Below are positions 1 to 9,000 of a stretch of 35,688 nt of DNA, piece by piece. The notes under the pieces were generated by a model. That model searched no databases and had not been told where the DNA came from. It saw only the letters and a list, made by a program, of their open reading frames with translations. Within the stretch, counting starts at the first letter, position 1. The number at the start of each line of letters is the position of its first letter. The DNA comes from an uncultured Bacteroidota bacterium (GTDB lineage: Bacteria > Bacteroidota > Bacteroidia > Bacteroidales > SZUA-534). The stretch spans positions 1 to 35,688 of the forward strand of contig CAMKOM010000031.1 in NCBI GenBank assembly GCA_946414435.1, given 5' to 3'. The position numbers were made by a program, and so were the translations under genes.

Positions 1-2
1 AT

Positions 3-218
3 GCTGCCGCCAACGCCATCAGCATCTACACCCAAAACAATGTTATTGTGGTTGAAAACGCACAGGATGAAATCCGCGTTTATGATGCAATGGGCAGAAT
101 GGTTGCTCGTAGAGACGCGGCGCGCCACGTCTCTACAACCGAAATCCGCGTCAACGGCACAGGCATTTACCTTGTCAAGGTAGGCGACACAGTTAAACGG
201 GTGATGGTGAACAAATAA
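3..218 (+). CDS. T9SS C-terminal sorting domain, 3' end of a secreted protein (partial)
   Basis: The frame is open from the window edge and ends at TAA (216-218), giving the last 71 residues of a larger protein. The segment has the usual pattern of a type A type IX secretion sorting domain: short beta strands (NNVIVVENA, EIRVYDAMGRMV), a GTGIYLVKV strand, and a basic end, VKRVMVNK. In this family the tail directs export across the outer membrane and is removed by the PorU sortase. The cargo domain lies outside the window. It shows that the host has a T9SS and places the LRR gene that follows in a cell-surface context. Identity of the tail is fairly certain from pattern; function of the whole protein is unknown. 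Confidence 0.8.
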   Translation, partial: AAANAISIYTQNNVIVVENAQDEIRVYDAMGRMVARRDAARHVSTTEIRVNGTGIYLVKVGDTVKRVMVNK

Positions 219-295
219 TTCATGTAATTTTTTGAATAACGAATCATAATACAAACATATATAAACCACTAAAAATCAAATAAATCACACGACAA

Positions 296-667
296 ATGAA
301 AACCAAAACTTTAATCTTGGCCATATTATTGTTTTCTGCTACTATGGCATCTGCCCAAACCAGCAATTTAGGCCCAAACGTCAAAGGCGTAATTGAAGGG
401 GAAACCCTTACAATTTCGGGAACAGGCAACATGAATGATTATTCTTCCACATCATCATCGCGGTTTGGAAATATAACAGAAGTAATAATTGAAGAAGGTG
501 TCACAAGCATTGGTGATTATGTGTTCTGTAATTGCACCAGCCTTACCACAGTCACCATTCCCAATACGGTTACAAGCATTGGCGGCGCTGCGTTCCAAAA
601 TTGCATCGGCCTAACATCAGTCACCATTCCCAATACGGTTACAAGCATTGGAAGTAACGCCGCCTAA
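296..667 (+). pseudogene. BspA-like leucine-rich-repeat surface protein, 5' part, interrupted by the element
   Basis: Start ATG 296. Residues 1-20 form a signal peptide ending ASA-Q. There follows a short N-terminal segment with the GETLTISGTGNMNDYSS pattern typical of BspA-like proteins, then LRR_5 repeats of about 23 residues (consensus TSVTIPNTVTSIGxxAFxxCxxL). The frame stops at 667, immediately after the left attachment core at 645-651, with the odd tail SNAA. The matching headless repeats resume at 35158, and joining the two sides at GCATTGG restores a perfect repeat (VTSIG followed by SNAFFGCSGLTSV). This is therefore the head of a gene split by the 34.5-kb element. The protein would be secreted; the family mediates adhesion or surface interactions in several Bacteroidota. 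As it stands it could still yield a 123-residue secreted fragment. Confidence 0.85.
638..658. other. attL, left attachment site
   Basis: Left arm GTTACAA (host side), spacer GCATTGG (645-651), right arm AAGTAAC (element side, 652-658). The element-side arm is the reverse complement of the element-side arm at the other end (GTTACTT). Arms around a 7-bp overlap are the usual form of a tyrosine-recombinase core site. Confidence 0.7.
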
Positions 668-727
668 AAACCAATACTCACAAACTCTCTCAATACGCTT
701 ACTAACTTACTGAAACCCACCTATTTA

Positions 728-774
728 AAAGCGTATTTTTCTTTCTCTTTCGTCAGCAATAAAGCGCATTTTTA
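728..774. promoter_or_regulatory. Possible integrase arm-type sites at the left end
   Basis: Two direct repeats, AAAGCGTATTTTT (728-740) and AAAGCGCATTTTT (761-773), lie between attL and the integrase. Similar repeats, AGCGTTTTTTGC, occur twice near attR (34980-34991 and 35000-35011). Tyrosine integrases of this class often bind such arm sites as well as the core; the assignment here rests only on repetition and position. Confidence 0.35.
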
Positions 775-803
775 AGCAATTTTCACACATTTTTGTTTCT
801 CAT

Positions 804-837
804 TTTGTTTCTCGTTTCCGAATTTTTGCTATCTTTA
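804..837 (+). promoter_or_regulatory. Candidate integrase promoter
   Basis: A -7 box TATCTTTA (830-837), one base from the Bacteroidota consensus TAnnTTTG, follows TTTG (804-807) after 22 bp, slightly longer than usual. The predicted transcript would start about 20 bases before ATG 866. Confidence 0.4.
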
Positions 838-865
838 TAGTGTTGAAAATTTAAAACCTATAACG

Positions 866-1939
866 ATGAAACAGATTGTTAAACTGCGAGTGAAAAAACT
901 CGCCAATGGTCAAGGTTCCTATTATCTTGATTGGTGCCAAAACGGCAAACGCAACTATGAGTATTTGAAACTTTACATCGACCTCACGCCGAACCCATCG
1001 CGCGAAGTCAAAAAGCAGAATGAGGATGTTGAACAACTCGCGCAGACAATCCGCAACCAACGCGAGAACGAACTAATCAAAAGCCCCTGGGGAATCAAAA
1101 AAATCAATCGTTACGAAATGTTTACGGAGCGCCTCGTCACTCTGGGAGTTAACTGCTACGACCAGCGCAAGGTGTGCGAACTCTTCAAAAAGTGTTTCGG
1201 CGGTGATGTTCCCCTCGTTGAGATGGACCGCGAGAAGATTCTCACTTTCTACAAATTCCTCATCGATTGCGGCTATTCACAAACCACTATCAAAGGCTTT
1301 TGGGATAGAGTGAAAACCACCATCAAAAGCGGTGTTTTCGATGGTTCAGTCAACCCCGATTGTATGCGCGACTTCCCAAAGGTAAAGCGCCCCGCGCCCG
1401 TTGTAACCTACCTAACCGCCGAGGAAATAACCAAGTTGAAGAATGTTGAATGGGCGAACAAAGAGAGCAAACGCGGCTTTTTATTCGCCATCTATTCAGG
1501 CCTGCGTTATTGTGATGTGCGAAAACTCAAATGGGAAAACATCACCGCTGATAATTTCCTCGTCTTCAATCAAACGAAAACGCAGATTGATGCGGCCACG
1601 GGTAAAGCCTACGCCATCACACGTCTGCCGCTCAACCGCCAGGCGATAGAGATAATTGGCGAGCGTAAACGGCCACAAGACCGCGTTTTCAAATTGTGTG
1701 CAAATGACACAGTAAACATCCATATTCACGAAGCAGCCAAGAAAGCGGGAATCGAGAAAAACGTTCACTTTCATATGGCGCGGCACACGTTGGGCGTGCA
1801 GTTGCTTTGCAACGGCGTTGAAATTTACACCGTCAGCAAGTTGTTAGGCCATAAGAGCATCCAAACAACGCAGCGTTATTATTCCAACATCACGGAAGAT
1901 AAAGCCCTCGACGCCATCAACAAACTGCCCGAGTTCTAA
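866..1939 (+). CDS. int: Tyrosine recombinase / integrase
   Basis: A 357-residue site-specific recombinase of the Bacteroidota phage-integrase type. N-terminal residues 1-75 fit an arm-binding domain, about 85-175 a SAM-like core-binding domain, and about 180-350 the catalytic domain. The catalytic set is visible: Arg214 (SGLRYCD), Lys238, His303 and Arg306 (HFHMARHT), His329 (LGHKS) and nucleophile Tyr338 (TTQRYY). It is therefore probably active. It lies about 215 bp from attL and points into the element, the usual place for the integrase of such an island, and is closed by its own strong terminator. It should act on the GTTACTT / AAGTAAC core described at attL and attR; the HTH protein at 4706-5002 is a candidate directionality factor. 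Confidence 0.93.
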   Translation: MKQIVKLRVKKLANGQGSYYLDWCQNGKRNYEYLKLYIDLTPNPSREVKKQNEDVEQLAQTIRNQRENELIKSPWGIKKINRYEMFTERLVTLGVNCYDQRKVCELFKKCFGGDVPLVEMDREKILTFYKFLIDCGYSQTTIKGFWDRVKTTIKSGVFDGSVNPDCMRDFPKVKRPAPVVTYLTAEEITKLKNVEWANKESKRGFLFAIYSGLRYCDVRKLKWENITADNFLVFNQTKTQIDAATGKAYAITRLPLNRQAIEIIGERKRPQDRVFKLCANDTVNIHIHEAAKKAGIEKNVHFHMARHTLGVQLLCNGVEIYTVSKLLGHKSIQTTQRYYSNITEDKALDAINKLPEF

Positions 1940-1944
1940 AACGC

Positions 1945-1976
1945 AAAAAGCGGACTGCAAAAGGTCCGCTTTTTTC
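1945..1976 (+). terminator. Rho-independent terminator of the integrase gene
   Basis: Stem AAGCGGAC / GTCCGCTT with loop TGCAAAAG, followed by a run of T. It starts six bases after the integrase stop codon. Confidence 0.85.
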
Positions 1977-1984
1977 TCTTTAAT

Positions 1985-2120
1985 CACCTAATAATCAATG
2001 TTTTTATAATTGCTTGATAATCAATAAGTTAAATGATTGATAATCAGTCGGTTGATAGAGTTTTGCGCAGAAAATAGGCATTGCGCAAACTGCGCAAACT
2101 GCGCAAAGTGCGCAAAACTC
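1985..2120. repeat. AT-rich region and iterons, candidate replication origin
   Basis: Two layers are visible. At 1985-2046 lies an AT-rich stretch with TTGATAATCA twice (2014-2023, 2037-2046) and a related TAATAATCAA (1990-1999). At 2058-2120 lie GAGTTTTGCGCAG, a short spacer, and then four head-to-tail TGCGCAAA units with a 9-bp period; the block is closed by AAAACTC, so its outer ends form an inverted repeat. It abuts the stop codon of the DUF3987 gene. Iterons beside an AT-rich unwinding region and replication genes suggest an origin for the excised circle; binding sites for the element's own repressor are the alternative. Confidence 0.45.
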
Positions 2121-3843
2121 ACTGCTTTTTGTAAACGCCCTGGCGAACCCTGACAACACGCCCACGGGCTACTAAATCCGTGATATGCCGTCGCGCAGTC
2201 GCTGGAAGGATTTGAATACTTTCGGCCGCCTTTATGTAGTCGGCGCGGTCGAACTCATTCGGCAGCACGTCGAAAAGGTTGTCGGCCGCAGTGCGCTGCG
2301 GTTGTGGTTGGGGACTACCGAAAGCCGCGGTTTTCGGCAGTCCCATATAGACGGCTGCAGCGTGCTCGATGAGTACGCCCGCAATAGACAACGCCGCGTT
2401 AAAATCGGCATCGCTGCACGTTATTTGGTTGGCTTTGGGCTGAATATCGACAAGACGCAGCGCAGTAAGCACCATCGCCACGCGGAACGTTATCAGCCCA
2501 AGCCGCCGCACTGTGCCCAGGAACCTCAACCCATAACGGCCCGAATAGTCGGCGGTCGCTTCGGTGAAGAACTGGTTGAACGTCTTGCTCTGCTTGCTGC
2601 TGAATTTGAAACGAGTGAGTTGGCACGCTTTCAGATAGTTGTAAACGTTGAGAAACCGCTGCGCGAAGAAATCAAATTGAGTGTCAAGTGTGCGGCTGCT
2701 TTTTGTGTCGAACACGTTGAGCCATTCAATTTTTACGGGCATCGAGTAGAACATAAACCGACTGAAAAGGCCGTTTTCTGCGTCTGGTATCAGTGTTGAC
2801 ACCTGGCGAGGCGTGCCGCTAAAAATTGCCGAGAGTTTTGGCTGCAGCAGTTCAACGTGTTCGCGGTTGCGGCGGCGCACATAACTGATGGTTTCGTGGT
2901 GGAAAGCCTTTCGGAACCCGTCGCTGTAATTACCGTGCTCACTCTTGAAGGACTGCGCCAGCGTATCGCCTTCGGTCTCGAAGATAAGGCCAACGCCCTC
3001 GTTATCGTTGAGGATTTGAAAAACGCTCGTCGCGCTCGCGTTGGCAGGAATTATGAGCATACGCTGCGGAGGTTCCTGCAGCCGTTCCAATTCGCTTTTG
3101 TCGCGCGTACGGTCGTATATCTGCATCAGTCTGTTGTACTCGGTCCACGCCAGGCGTGTAGCCTCGCACAGTTGGCGGTGTATTGGGTACACCAGGCGAC
3201 GGCAAAGCGATAACCGACCTTTACCCGATGACGCTTCGGCCGTAACAAAAAGATAGAGATTCGGGAACACCTCGCGCTCACCATAAACGCCGTAGAGATT
3301 GGGCAGACAGGCCGAGAAGGTGACAATCGAGCCGAGAATAAGAATGTCGGCATCTTCGCTGCCATTGGCGCAGTGCGCAATGTCGCGAAGCAACGGCGGC
3401 AGCAGTTCGACAACTTCGGGCCGAATGGTCGGCAGCGGCACACGCTCGGCTTTCGCCGTTTGTGTGTCGGCCGCCGTGGGCGATTCAGGCTGCTGCGCAT
3501 CTGATTCGCCCGAAATGTTTACGCCAGCATTTTTTGCAAGGGCAAAAAATGTGGCTATCGTTACGCCGTGGCCGTGCGACTGCAAGCAAGCAGTAAACTG
3601 CTTGTCAGTCTCTGCGGCTGCGTAGTCGGGATAAAAGCGGCTTACACGTTGGTAATAACTGCGGCCGCCCTCGCCAAAGGCATCGGCCAGCGCAAAACCA
3701 ACGTTCCGCCATTCCTCGTATGTCGGCGCAATGTCTACGCCTTGCGCCTCAATTCGGCCGACCACCGACTGCACACGCGCTGCCACATCGTCGGCGCTTA
3801 TCGTCTGCGGTTCACGCTGCCAGGCTATAGAGTTGAATTTCAT
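2119..3843 (-). CDS. PriCT2 / DUF3987 primase-helicase-like replication protein
   Basis: A 574-residue protein. The start chosen is ATG 3843, which overlaps the upstream stop codon as ATGA; a longer frame to 3900 lies inside the preceding gene. Residues about 20-110 fit a PriCT-2 type primase C-terminal domain (TYEEWRNVGFALAD, GHGVTIATFFALAK). Residues about 140-470 fit DUF3987, including a P-loop, EASSGKGR, at about residues 203-210. The last 70 residues look like a winged helix (FDRADYIKAAESI, ATARRHITDLVARGRV). In Bacteroidota islands this domain pair accompanies replication functions. It is the last gene of a three-gene coupled operon and its end abuts the iterons. Exact enzymatic activity is inferred from family, not shown. 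Confidence 0.8.
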   Translation of the reverse strand: MKFNSIAWQREPQTISADDVAARVQSVVGRIEAQGVDIAPTYEEWRNVGFALADAFGEGGRSYYQRVSRFYPDYAAAETDKQFTACLQSHGHGVTIATFFALAKNAGVNISGESDAQQPESPTAADTQTAKAERVPLPTIRPEVVELLPPLLRDIAHCANGSEDADILILGSIVTFSACLPNLYGVYGEREVFPNLYLFVTAEASSGKGRLSLCRRLVYPIHRQLCEATRLAWTEYNRLMQIYDRTRDKSELERLQEPPQRMLIIPANASATSVFQILNDNEGVGLIFETEGDTLAQSFKSEHGNYSDGFRKAFHHETISYVRRRNREHVELLQPKLSAIFSGTPRQVSTLIPDAENGLFSRFMFYSMPVKIEWLNVFDTKSSRTLDTQFDFFAQRFLNVYNYLKACQLTRFKFSSKQSKTFNQFFTEATADYSGRYGLRFLGTVRRLGLITFRVAMVLTALRLVDIQPKANQITCSDADFNAALSIAGVLIEHAAAVYMGLPKTAAFGSPQPQPQRTAADNLFDVLPNEFDRADYIKAAESIQILPATARRHITDLVARGRVVRVRQGVYKKQ

Positions 3844-4709
3844 ATAACATTGGGATTTGCGTATGCGTCGGGGTCGTATGGTAGGAAGCAAGCACGGCAC
3901 ACGTCGCGGCCGCTGCGGTCAACCTCAACACCGTATGTGAATTTTATGTAGTTGGCCACTGCGGTAAAATACTCGCTGTGCGACAGTGTGCACTTGTCAA
4001 TTGCTATAATCCACTTCAGACCATCGCCCGACGGGGAACGGAAAAGCAACTGTGTTTCAAACATTGTATCACCAAGCAAGCGGTTTTTAAGTTCCTCAAC
4101 GTCGGCAATGTGGTCGAAGTCCAGGCACATCAGCCCAGAGTGCTGAATGAGTGCATCGGCGCGGCGCGAGTTGAACGTGCCGCTAAACGTGCAGAAATCG
4201 AACACACGGGCTTTATAATCACGCGCTGCTGCTTTGTCCGTTATCGCTCTCAAACACTCGGTTATGGGCTTGTAATACTCGCCAGTGATAACCTCGTAGA
4301 CGTTTTTGAGCGTTACATTCTTATAGGGCACCAACGAGCGCACAGGACCGCGGAAGAACGAGAACCGCACAGGTTCCCGATTGCGGTACTCGTCGCCAAT
4401 GTGCAAATACAACTCGTCGTTGAGTTTGCGCAGCAACTCATCGCCGCCTATTTTGTAGTACAACGCTGCAAAGTCGAAGCAGTCGCCGTTGAAATCAGGC
4501 TTTGCAACGTCGAAGTGTCGGGCTATTTTTGAGTTTACAGTTGGGTGGATTTTGATTTGCAACGTTGGCGAGTTCTCGTTGAATGGGTTTTTCACCATCA
4601 CCGCGCTGCCGTCCGCTTTCCATTGGTAGTTTTCGGGATAGAACAACCGCAAAACGTGTTTGTAAATGTCAACGCCCCAATGCGTTGCCCTTAAAATCGC
4701 GTCTTTCAT
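3840..4709 (-). CDS. BT4734-like (VirE N-terminal type) primase-associated protein with CHC2-like head
   Basis: A 289-residue protein. Residues about 1-100 resemble a CHC2 primase head (NPFNENSPTLQIKIH, GDCFDFAALYYKIGG) but lack the zinc-binding cysteine/histidine set, so zinc binding is doubtful. Residues about 110-285 fit the BT4734/BF3469 N-terminal domain, with the characteristic LMCLDFDHI acidic strand and FRSPSGDGLKWIIAID strand. In other islands this domain is often fused to or directly followed by DUF3987, as here. The gene overlaps both neighbours by 4 bp (ATGA at each end), which suggests translational coupling and a joint complex. Likely role: primer synthesis or DNA handling during replication of the circular form. 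Confidence 0.75.
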   Translation of the reverse strand: MKDAILRATHWGVDIYKHVLRLFYPENYQWKADGSAVMVKNPFNENSPTLQIKIHPTVNSKIARHFDVAKPDFNGDCFDFAALYYKIGGDELLRKLNDELYLHIGDEYRNREPVRFSFFRGPVRSLVPYKNVTLKNVYEVITGEYYKPITECLRAITDKAAARDYKARVFDFCTFSGTFNSRRADALIQHSGLMCLDFDHIADVEELKNRLLGDTMFETQLLFRSPSGDGLKWIIAIDKCTLSHSEYFTAVANYIKFTYGVEVDRSGRDVCRACFLPYDPDAYANPNVI

Positions 4710-5002
4710 AACCCTCTGCGTTTGCGGTTGATAAACTTGTTCGCTTGCGCTTCAAGTTCTTCTGCTGAAGCGGTTCGGTTTCGTGTGAGGTAGTTCGACA
4801 AATCCTCGCGGCGGAAATAGTATTTCTTTCCTGCAGGGCAGAAATACGGTAGTTCGCGGTTCTGCGTCAGTCTGTAAATGTGAGCCTTCGACACATTCAA
4901 CATCCTTGCCGCTTCCTCAACACTCAAAATGTCTTTCCCGTTCAGGTTCTGCGTCGATAGCAAATCTACAATCTCGGCAAGCATTTCTTTGATTTCGTTC
5001 AT
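4706..5002 (-). CDS. Helix-turn-helix protein of the excisionase/MerR-like type
   Basis: A 98-residue protein with one HTH_17-type domain at about residues 24-75 (LSVEEAARMLNVSKAHIYRLTQNRELPYF, then RREDLSNYL), a short N-terminal helix and a basic tail (NRKRRG). Such proteins are directionality factors (Xis) or repressors in Bacteroidota islands. It is the first gene of the replication operon and its stop overlaps the next start by 4 bp. A hairpin terminator and a dyad lie just upstream, between this gene and the gene at 5104-5574. Whether it controls excision, transcription or both cannot be decided from sequence. Confidence 0.8.
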   Translation of the reverse strand: MNEIKEMLAEIVDLLSTQNLNGKDILSVEEAARMLNVSKAHIYRLTQNRELPYFCPAGKKYYFRREDLSNYLTRNRTASAEELEAQANKFINRKRRGL

Positions 5003-5022
5003 TTTACATTGTTTTAGTTAAA

Positions 5023-5053
5023 CAAAAAAAGCCGTGGTTTTCACCAACGGCTA
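5023..5053 (-). terminator. Terminator downstream of the 5104-5574 gene
   Basis: Read on the - strand: stem AGCCGTTGGTG / ACCACGGCT with a short A loop, followed by seven T. Only about 20 bp separate it from ATG 5002, so the replication operon either uses a promoter inside this stretch or depends on read-through. Confidence 0.7.
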
Positions 5054-5075
5054 CAAATAGAAATCAAAAAGCGCC

Positions 5076-5102
5076 TTGGGTACACCCGTGGGTATACCCA
5101 AA
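5076..5102. promoter_or_regulatory. Dyad sequence, possible operator
   Basis: A nearly perfect palindrome built of TTGGGTACACCC and GGGTATACCCAA, directly after the stop codon of the 5104-5574 gene and upstream of the HTH-led operon. The symmetry suggests a dimeric protein binding site; the HTH protein is a candidate. Confidence 0.4.
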
Positions 5103-5103
5103 T

Positions 5104-5574
5104 TTAAAGCACAAGTTTCTCGGCAATGCCACAAGCCAACAGCAGCGCTTCTGCCTGGACTGCTTCCATATCGTTACGCTCGAATTTCATTTCGTCTTTC
5201 AAGTACTTTCTTATGTTGTCCTCGGAATAGCCCGACAAAAAGCCAATCAAGCGCGCTATACAAGAAGCGTCAATATTTGCCAACGTCACACCTGCACGCC
5301 TAAAAACGGCCATACAAGTTGAGGCAATCACCTTCATACGTGCCTTTGCGCGTGTGCCAGGGCTCTCTTTAGTCAGTTTATCAAGTTCTTCAATCAGGTT
5401 CAATTCCTCATTGATAAAGTTTACAATGTCGCCCGCCTCATAATAGGTGGACTGTAAACAGCGGCACCGAAGTTCAATCAGAGCCGTTTTTCGTTCAATG
5501 CTTTTCTCGCCGCCTTGTGTCGCCATAATCTTATCAAGACGGCAGCGCATCTGTTCCGTTGTTAGTACATCCAT
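5104..5574 (-). CDS. Conserved mobile-element protein of unknown function, RteC-like tail
   Basis: I do not recognise a named family with certainty. ATG 5574 is chosen (156 residues) because the longer frame to 5631 has an unusual basic/hydrophobic head. The protein is mainly helical, with two alpha-rich segments (about 1-75 and 85-150) and no signal peptide or membrane segment. The C-terminal pattern FLSGYSEDNIRKYLKDE resembles the end of RteC-like regulators and other small proteins of Bacteroidota islands. It lies upstream of the HTH-led replication operon, with a terminator between, and next to the inverted iterons at 5680-5730. A regulatory role in excision or replication is an inference from this place. 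Confidence 0.6.
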   Translation of the reverse strand: MDVLTTEQMRCRLDKIMATQGGEKSIERKTALIELRCRCLQSTYYEAGDIVNFINEELNLIEELDKLTKESPGTRAKARMKVIASTCMAVFRRAGVTLANIDASCIARLIGFLSGYSEDNIRKYLKDEMKFERNDMEAVQAEALLLACGIAEKLVL

Positions 5575-5679
5575 AAGAATTAGAATTAATCTGCGTTTAA
5601 TTTGAAAATCTTGAATTTGCAGAAAATCCACACGTAAAAGGCTAAAAATCTGACAATAGGCCGTTTTGTGTTGGTGAAC

Positions 5680-5730
5680 GTTTTGCGCACTTTGCGCAGT
5701 TTGCGCAATCGCTTTTTCTGCGCAAAACTC
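5680..5730. repeat. Second iteron block, inverted copy of 2058-2120
   Basis: On the - strand it reads GAGTTTTGCGCAG, a spacer, then three TGCGCAAA units ending AAAACG. This matches the block at 2058-2120 with one unit fewer. The two blocks enclose the replication module in opposite orientation, so one protein probably binds both. Confidence 0.65.
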
Positions 5731-5766
5731 ATTTTATTATTGCGCACCCATCTCAACACAAAATCG

Positions 5767-5774
5767 TAACTTTG
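5767..5774 (+). promoter_or_regulatory. -7 promoter box of the DUF4248-like gene
   Basis: TAACTTTG matches the Bacteroidota consensus TAnnTTTG exactly and lies 24 bp before ATG 5798. No good -33 box at the usual distance; the iterons lie just upstream and may regulate it. Confidence 0.5.
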
Positions 5775-5797
5775 AGCCACTTACAACAAAATTGCTT

Positions 5798-6004
5798 ATG
5801 GAAACAGTATCTAAATCGGTGCGCTATCCGTCGCTTTTTCCTTACCAACTCGCACGCCACGCCGAAGTGAGCCGCCGCACTATGACAAAGTGGATTCACG
5901 CCCAGCGCTTGCAACTCGAAGCCTGCGGCTACTCGCGCAAGCAGCGTATTTTACCGCCTTCGGCCGTAAAATACCTGTGCGACTATTATTGTATCATTCT
6001 GTAA
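5798..6004 (+). CDS. Small DUF4248-like protein
   Basis: A 68-residue protein from ATG 5798; an earlier TTG at 5792 is less likely. It has the DUF4248 shape: FPYQLARHAEVSRRTMTKWIHA as an HTH-like start, then a spacer and LPPSAVKYLCDYY. DUF4248 proteins are common near amidase and DUF3987 genes in Bacteroidales islands and are presumed DNA-binding. Its 3' end overlaps the convergent RND gene by 19 bp. It is the only rightward gene between 1939 and 29659, and it is driven from beside the second iteron block. Confidence 0.6.
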   Translation: METVSKSVRYPSLFPYQLARHAEVSRRTMTKWIHAQRLQLEACGYSRKQRILPPSAVKYLCDYYCIIL

Positions 6005-9000
6005 TCCTTTTTCCGCAAACAGAATGCTGGCAGAAATAATACTATCCCAATCAGAGAGAAAACCAAGCCGCCAATTGTACCAACGGCCAATGGGAACCAA
6101 AATCCTTCTTTGTCGCCGCACATAAACGGTATGAATCCCAATGCTGTCGATAGAACGGTCAACATTATTGGAATTATTTTGGTGTTGTAGGCTTTCAGAT
6201 AGGTCTGCAACACGTTGTTGCGCTTAATTTTTCGGTATTCATTAACTACATAGATGCTTGCGTTGACGGTAATGCCGCAAAGCAATATGAGTGCTGCAAA
6301 TCCGCCCTGGTCAAAATTGATATTGAACAGGTAGAACGAAAGGAACAATCCGATGTATGATATTGGTATTGTCGCGATTATCACCGCCGACTGCCGCAGC
6401 GAGTTGAACAAAATGGAAGTGATGAACACAATTATCAGCACCACTAACGCCAAAAGCCAATATTGCGAATTGCCGCCGCTTCCCCAATAAAAGTCATTCT
6501 GATTGGCAACGATGCTGTAGCCGAGCGGCAGACGACTTTTGTATGTGTCAACCACCTGTTCCATTACCTTCTTACCCATCTTGCCCGAACCAATATATTC
6601 ATATTGCACACAAAGCCGATATTGCTGGTTCTCTTTGTCAATGCGTTGCGGGGCTTGCGTCTTTGTCAGTGTGCATAGTTCACCAATCTTGTATTTACGG
6701 CCGTTACACTCAAAAGGCTTGTTCAGCATATCCCACACGACATACTGATTATATTGGTCCGATGTCAGTATTATCGACTCCTGCTTGTCGCCGTTCCACA
6801 CCATTCCCACATTGTTGCTGCCGCGAGCACTCACGCTGAGTGCGTAAAAAAATTGCTCTACGCTGATGCCCTGCTGCGCCATCAGTTCTTTGTTCGGTTC
6901 AAGTTGGAATTCGGTGTAATCGGTTTTCTGATATGCAAATTGTGAGTTGATTTCAACCTCTTTAATTCGCTTGTAGGTAAGCAGATGGGCTTTGATGCTG
7001 TCGGCGCATTCGCGAAGTTTCTCGTAGTTGTAACCCAACAGTTTTATGTGGTAACTTCCTGCCGACTCATACACGCTGTTACTGAATCCGTTGTCGGGCA
7101 GTCCGTAAACGCTCCAACTGCCGCCGCCCAATTGCAGGGCTTTGGTTATCAGGCTCGATTTCAGCATATAGGGAAAAGCCGAATTTCGCGCCTCAGGCGT
7201 GAAATATATGCTGATTTGTGCCTGTTGCGAGTTGTAGATGCTGGTCTGGAACTGGCGCACTTCAGAGAATGTGCTTATGTAACTCTCCATTTTCTGCACA
7301 ATCTCGTTCATCTGCGCGAGTGTGCTGCCGTATGGCAACGATGCCGACACTTGCAGCACCGTCTCTTCGCTCTGGCTCCAATAACTGCCCTGATATACCT
7401 TTTCCGAGAACAGGCGCAGCGTGCCGCCGAAAACCACATCAGTTATCGGGCGAATCTTCTCCTGATAAACCTCCGTGCCGAAAGTGTTGTTGTATAATTT
7501 CGCCCAAACCGATTCACTATCAATTGTTTTCGGCATCATATACAGCGGCAGACCGAAACTGAGTATCAGAACGGTGACAACCCAACGACGGCGGCGCACC
7601 GAAAAGCGTATATACTTGATATAAAATCTGTTGAACCGTGCCGCAAGCCTCAGTCTGAATCGTTGCCGCTTCTCGCCGCCACTGTCTATCTGCAAATTCA
7701 ACAAGGCTGGTACGAGCCATAGGGCTGTGCATACCGACAATGCCAAATTCACAATCATAACTGTCGAGAAGTCAACCAAATTGAGTTTCAGGCGGTCGTC
7801 AAGGAAGAACACTATACTCAAGGCCGCTATGGTTGTGAGCGTAGCGGCCAAAATAGGCAGAATGGCCGACAGATTGTGTTTCCGCCGCCAATGGTCAACC
7901 ATAACTATTGTATTATCAATCATTAGGTTGAGCGATATTGTTATGCCCGCAAGCGAATACAGGTGCAACTCAACGCCAAGCAGGTAATAGGCGATGAAGG
8001 CAATGGCCAAATTGCAAGTCAGACTTATTGTCACCACCACCACGTAACGCCAACTCAATGTGGTCAGAAACACAAAAAGCAGCAATATGGCCACCGTCAG
8101 ACAGGTGCGGAATGTTATCTTGCTGATTTCGGTGTTGATGTATTCCGACGCATCGTAACTTTTGTGCAGCTCATAACCTGCGGGCAGTTGCTGCCGCAGT
8201 TCGCCAATACGCTGCACTATCTGCTGTTGCAGTTTCACTTGATTAGCGTCAGCCGTCGCCGTGAAAGCCAAATAAATAGAGTTAAGTCCGTTGATGCGGT
8301 AGTAGCTTGTCGGTTCGGCCTCGCGGTATTCGAGCCGCGCCACACTGCCCAATGAGATATATTGGCCGTCGGGCAGGGGTATGCGTATGTCGGACAGGCT
8401 GATGGCCGTGTCGGCGGCGTTGTCGGTCTGTAAAATGAATTTGCCGAATGTCCGACTGAATTTGTATTTCGAGAAAGCCGTCTGAACATCGCGCTCGCTC
8501 ACACCAAGGCGGCTCAGCATATCGGCATCGTATGTTATGCACCATTCCATTGGCTGCGAGCCGTATATATCGACGGATTTGATGCCGACAATGTCGGTGA
8601 ATCCGGCTTTGAAAACTTGATGCACCTTCTCGTCGATGTCGATGGAATTGCCCATTGCGTTTATAGTGTAAACCAAAAATTGCCGTTCATCTTCATCGTT
8701 ATCGTTCGAGCTGCGCACCGTTATGTATGGGTAGCTTGTGCCTTCTGGCAAATCGGGGTACGCTTGGCGGATGATGGTGGAAGCTTCGAAGCGCGCCGCA
8801 TCCATATCAACGTGTTTATCGAAGTTAACTGTGACATACCCACTGCCATCCGATGATGTGGAATTTATGCCAACAATGCCGCTCATTCGGGCAAGCATAG
8901 CCTCAATGCGGCTTGTTACTTCTGTCTCAATAACTTTCGATGTTGCGCCTTGCAGTGAGTATTGTACCGACATCGACGGCATATTGCGCGACGGCGACAG

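Noticed and set aside
2058-2120. CRISPR-like array
   Set aside because: Units are 8-9 bp without spacers, hence iterons. The 16-bp arrays at 23753 and 24372 and the 130-bp units at 20108 also lack unique spacers and cas genes.
2185-2799. Rightward 204-codon frame opposite the DUF3987 gene
   Set aside because: It is antisense to a well-supported gene; similar long antisense frames (for example 9716-10300, 12677-13333, 19232-19723) follow from codon use of the real genes.
3844-3900. Longer start for the DUF3987 gene
   Set aside because: It lies wholly inside the upstream gene; the ATGA overlap at 3840-3843 is the common coupling form and is repeated at the next junction.
5586-5780. Leftward frame of 64 codons upstream of the 5104 gene
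   Set aside because: It is translated iteron DNA (5680-5730), which explains its Lys/Arg-rich product.
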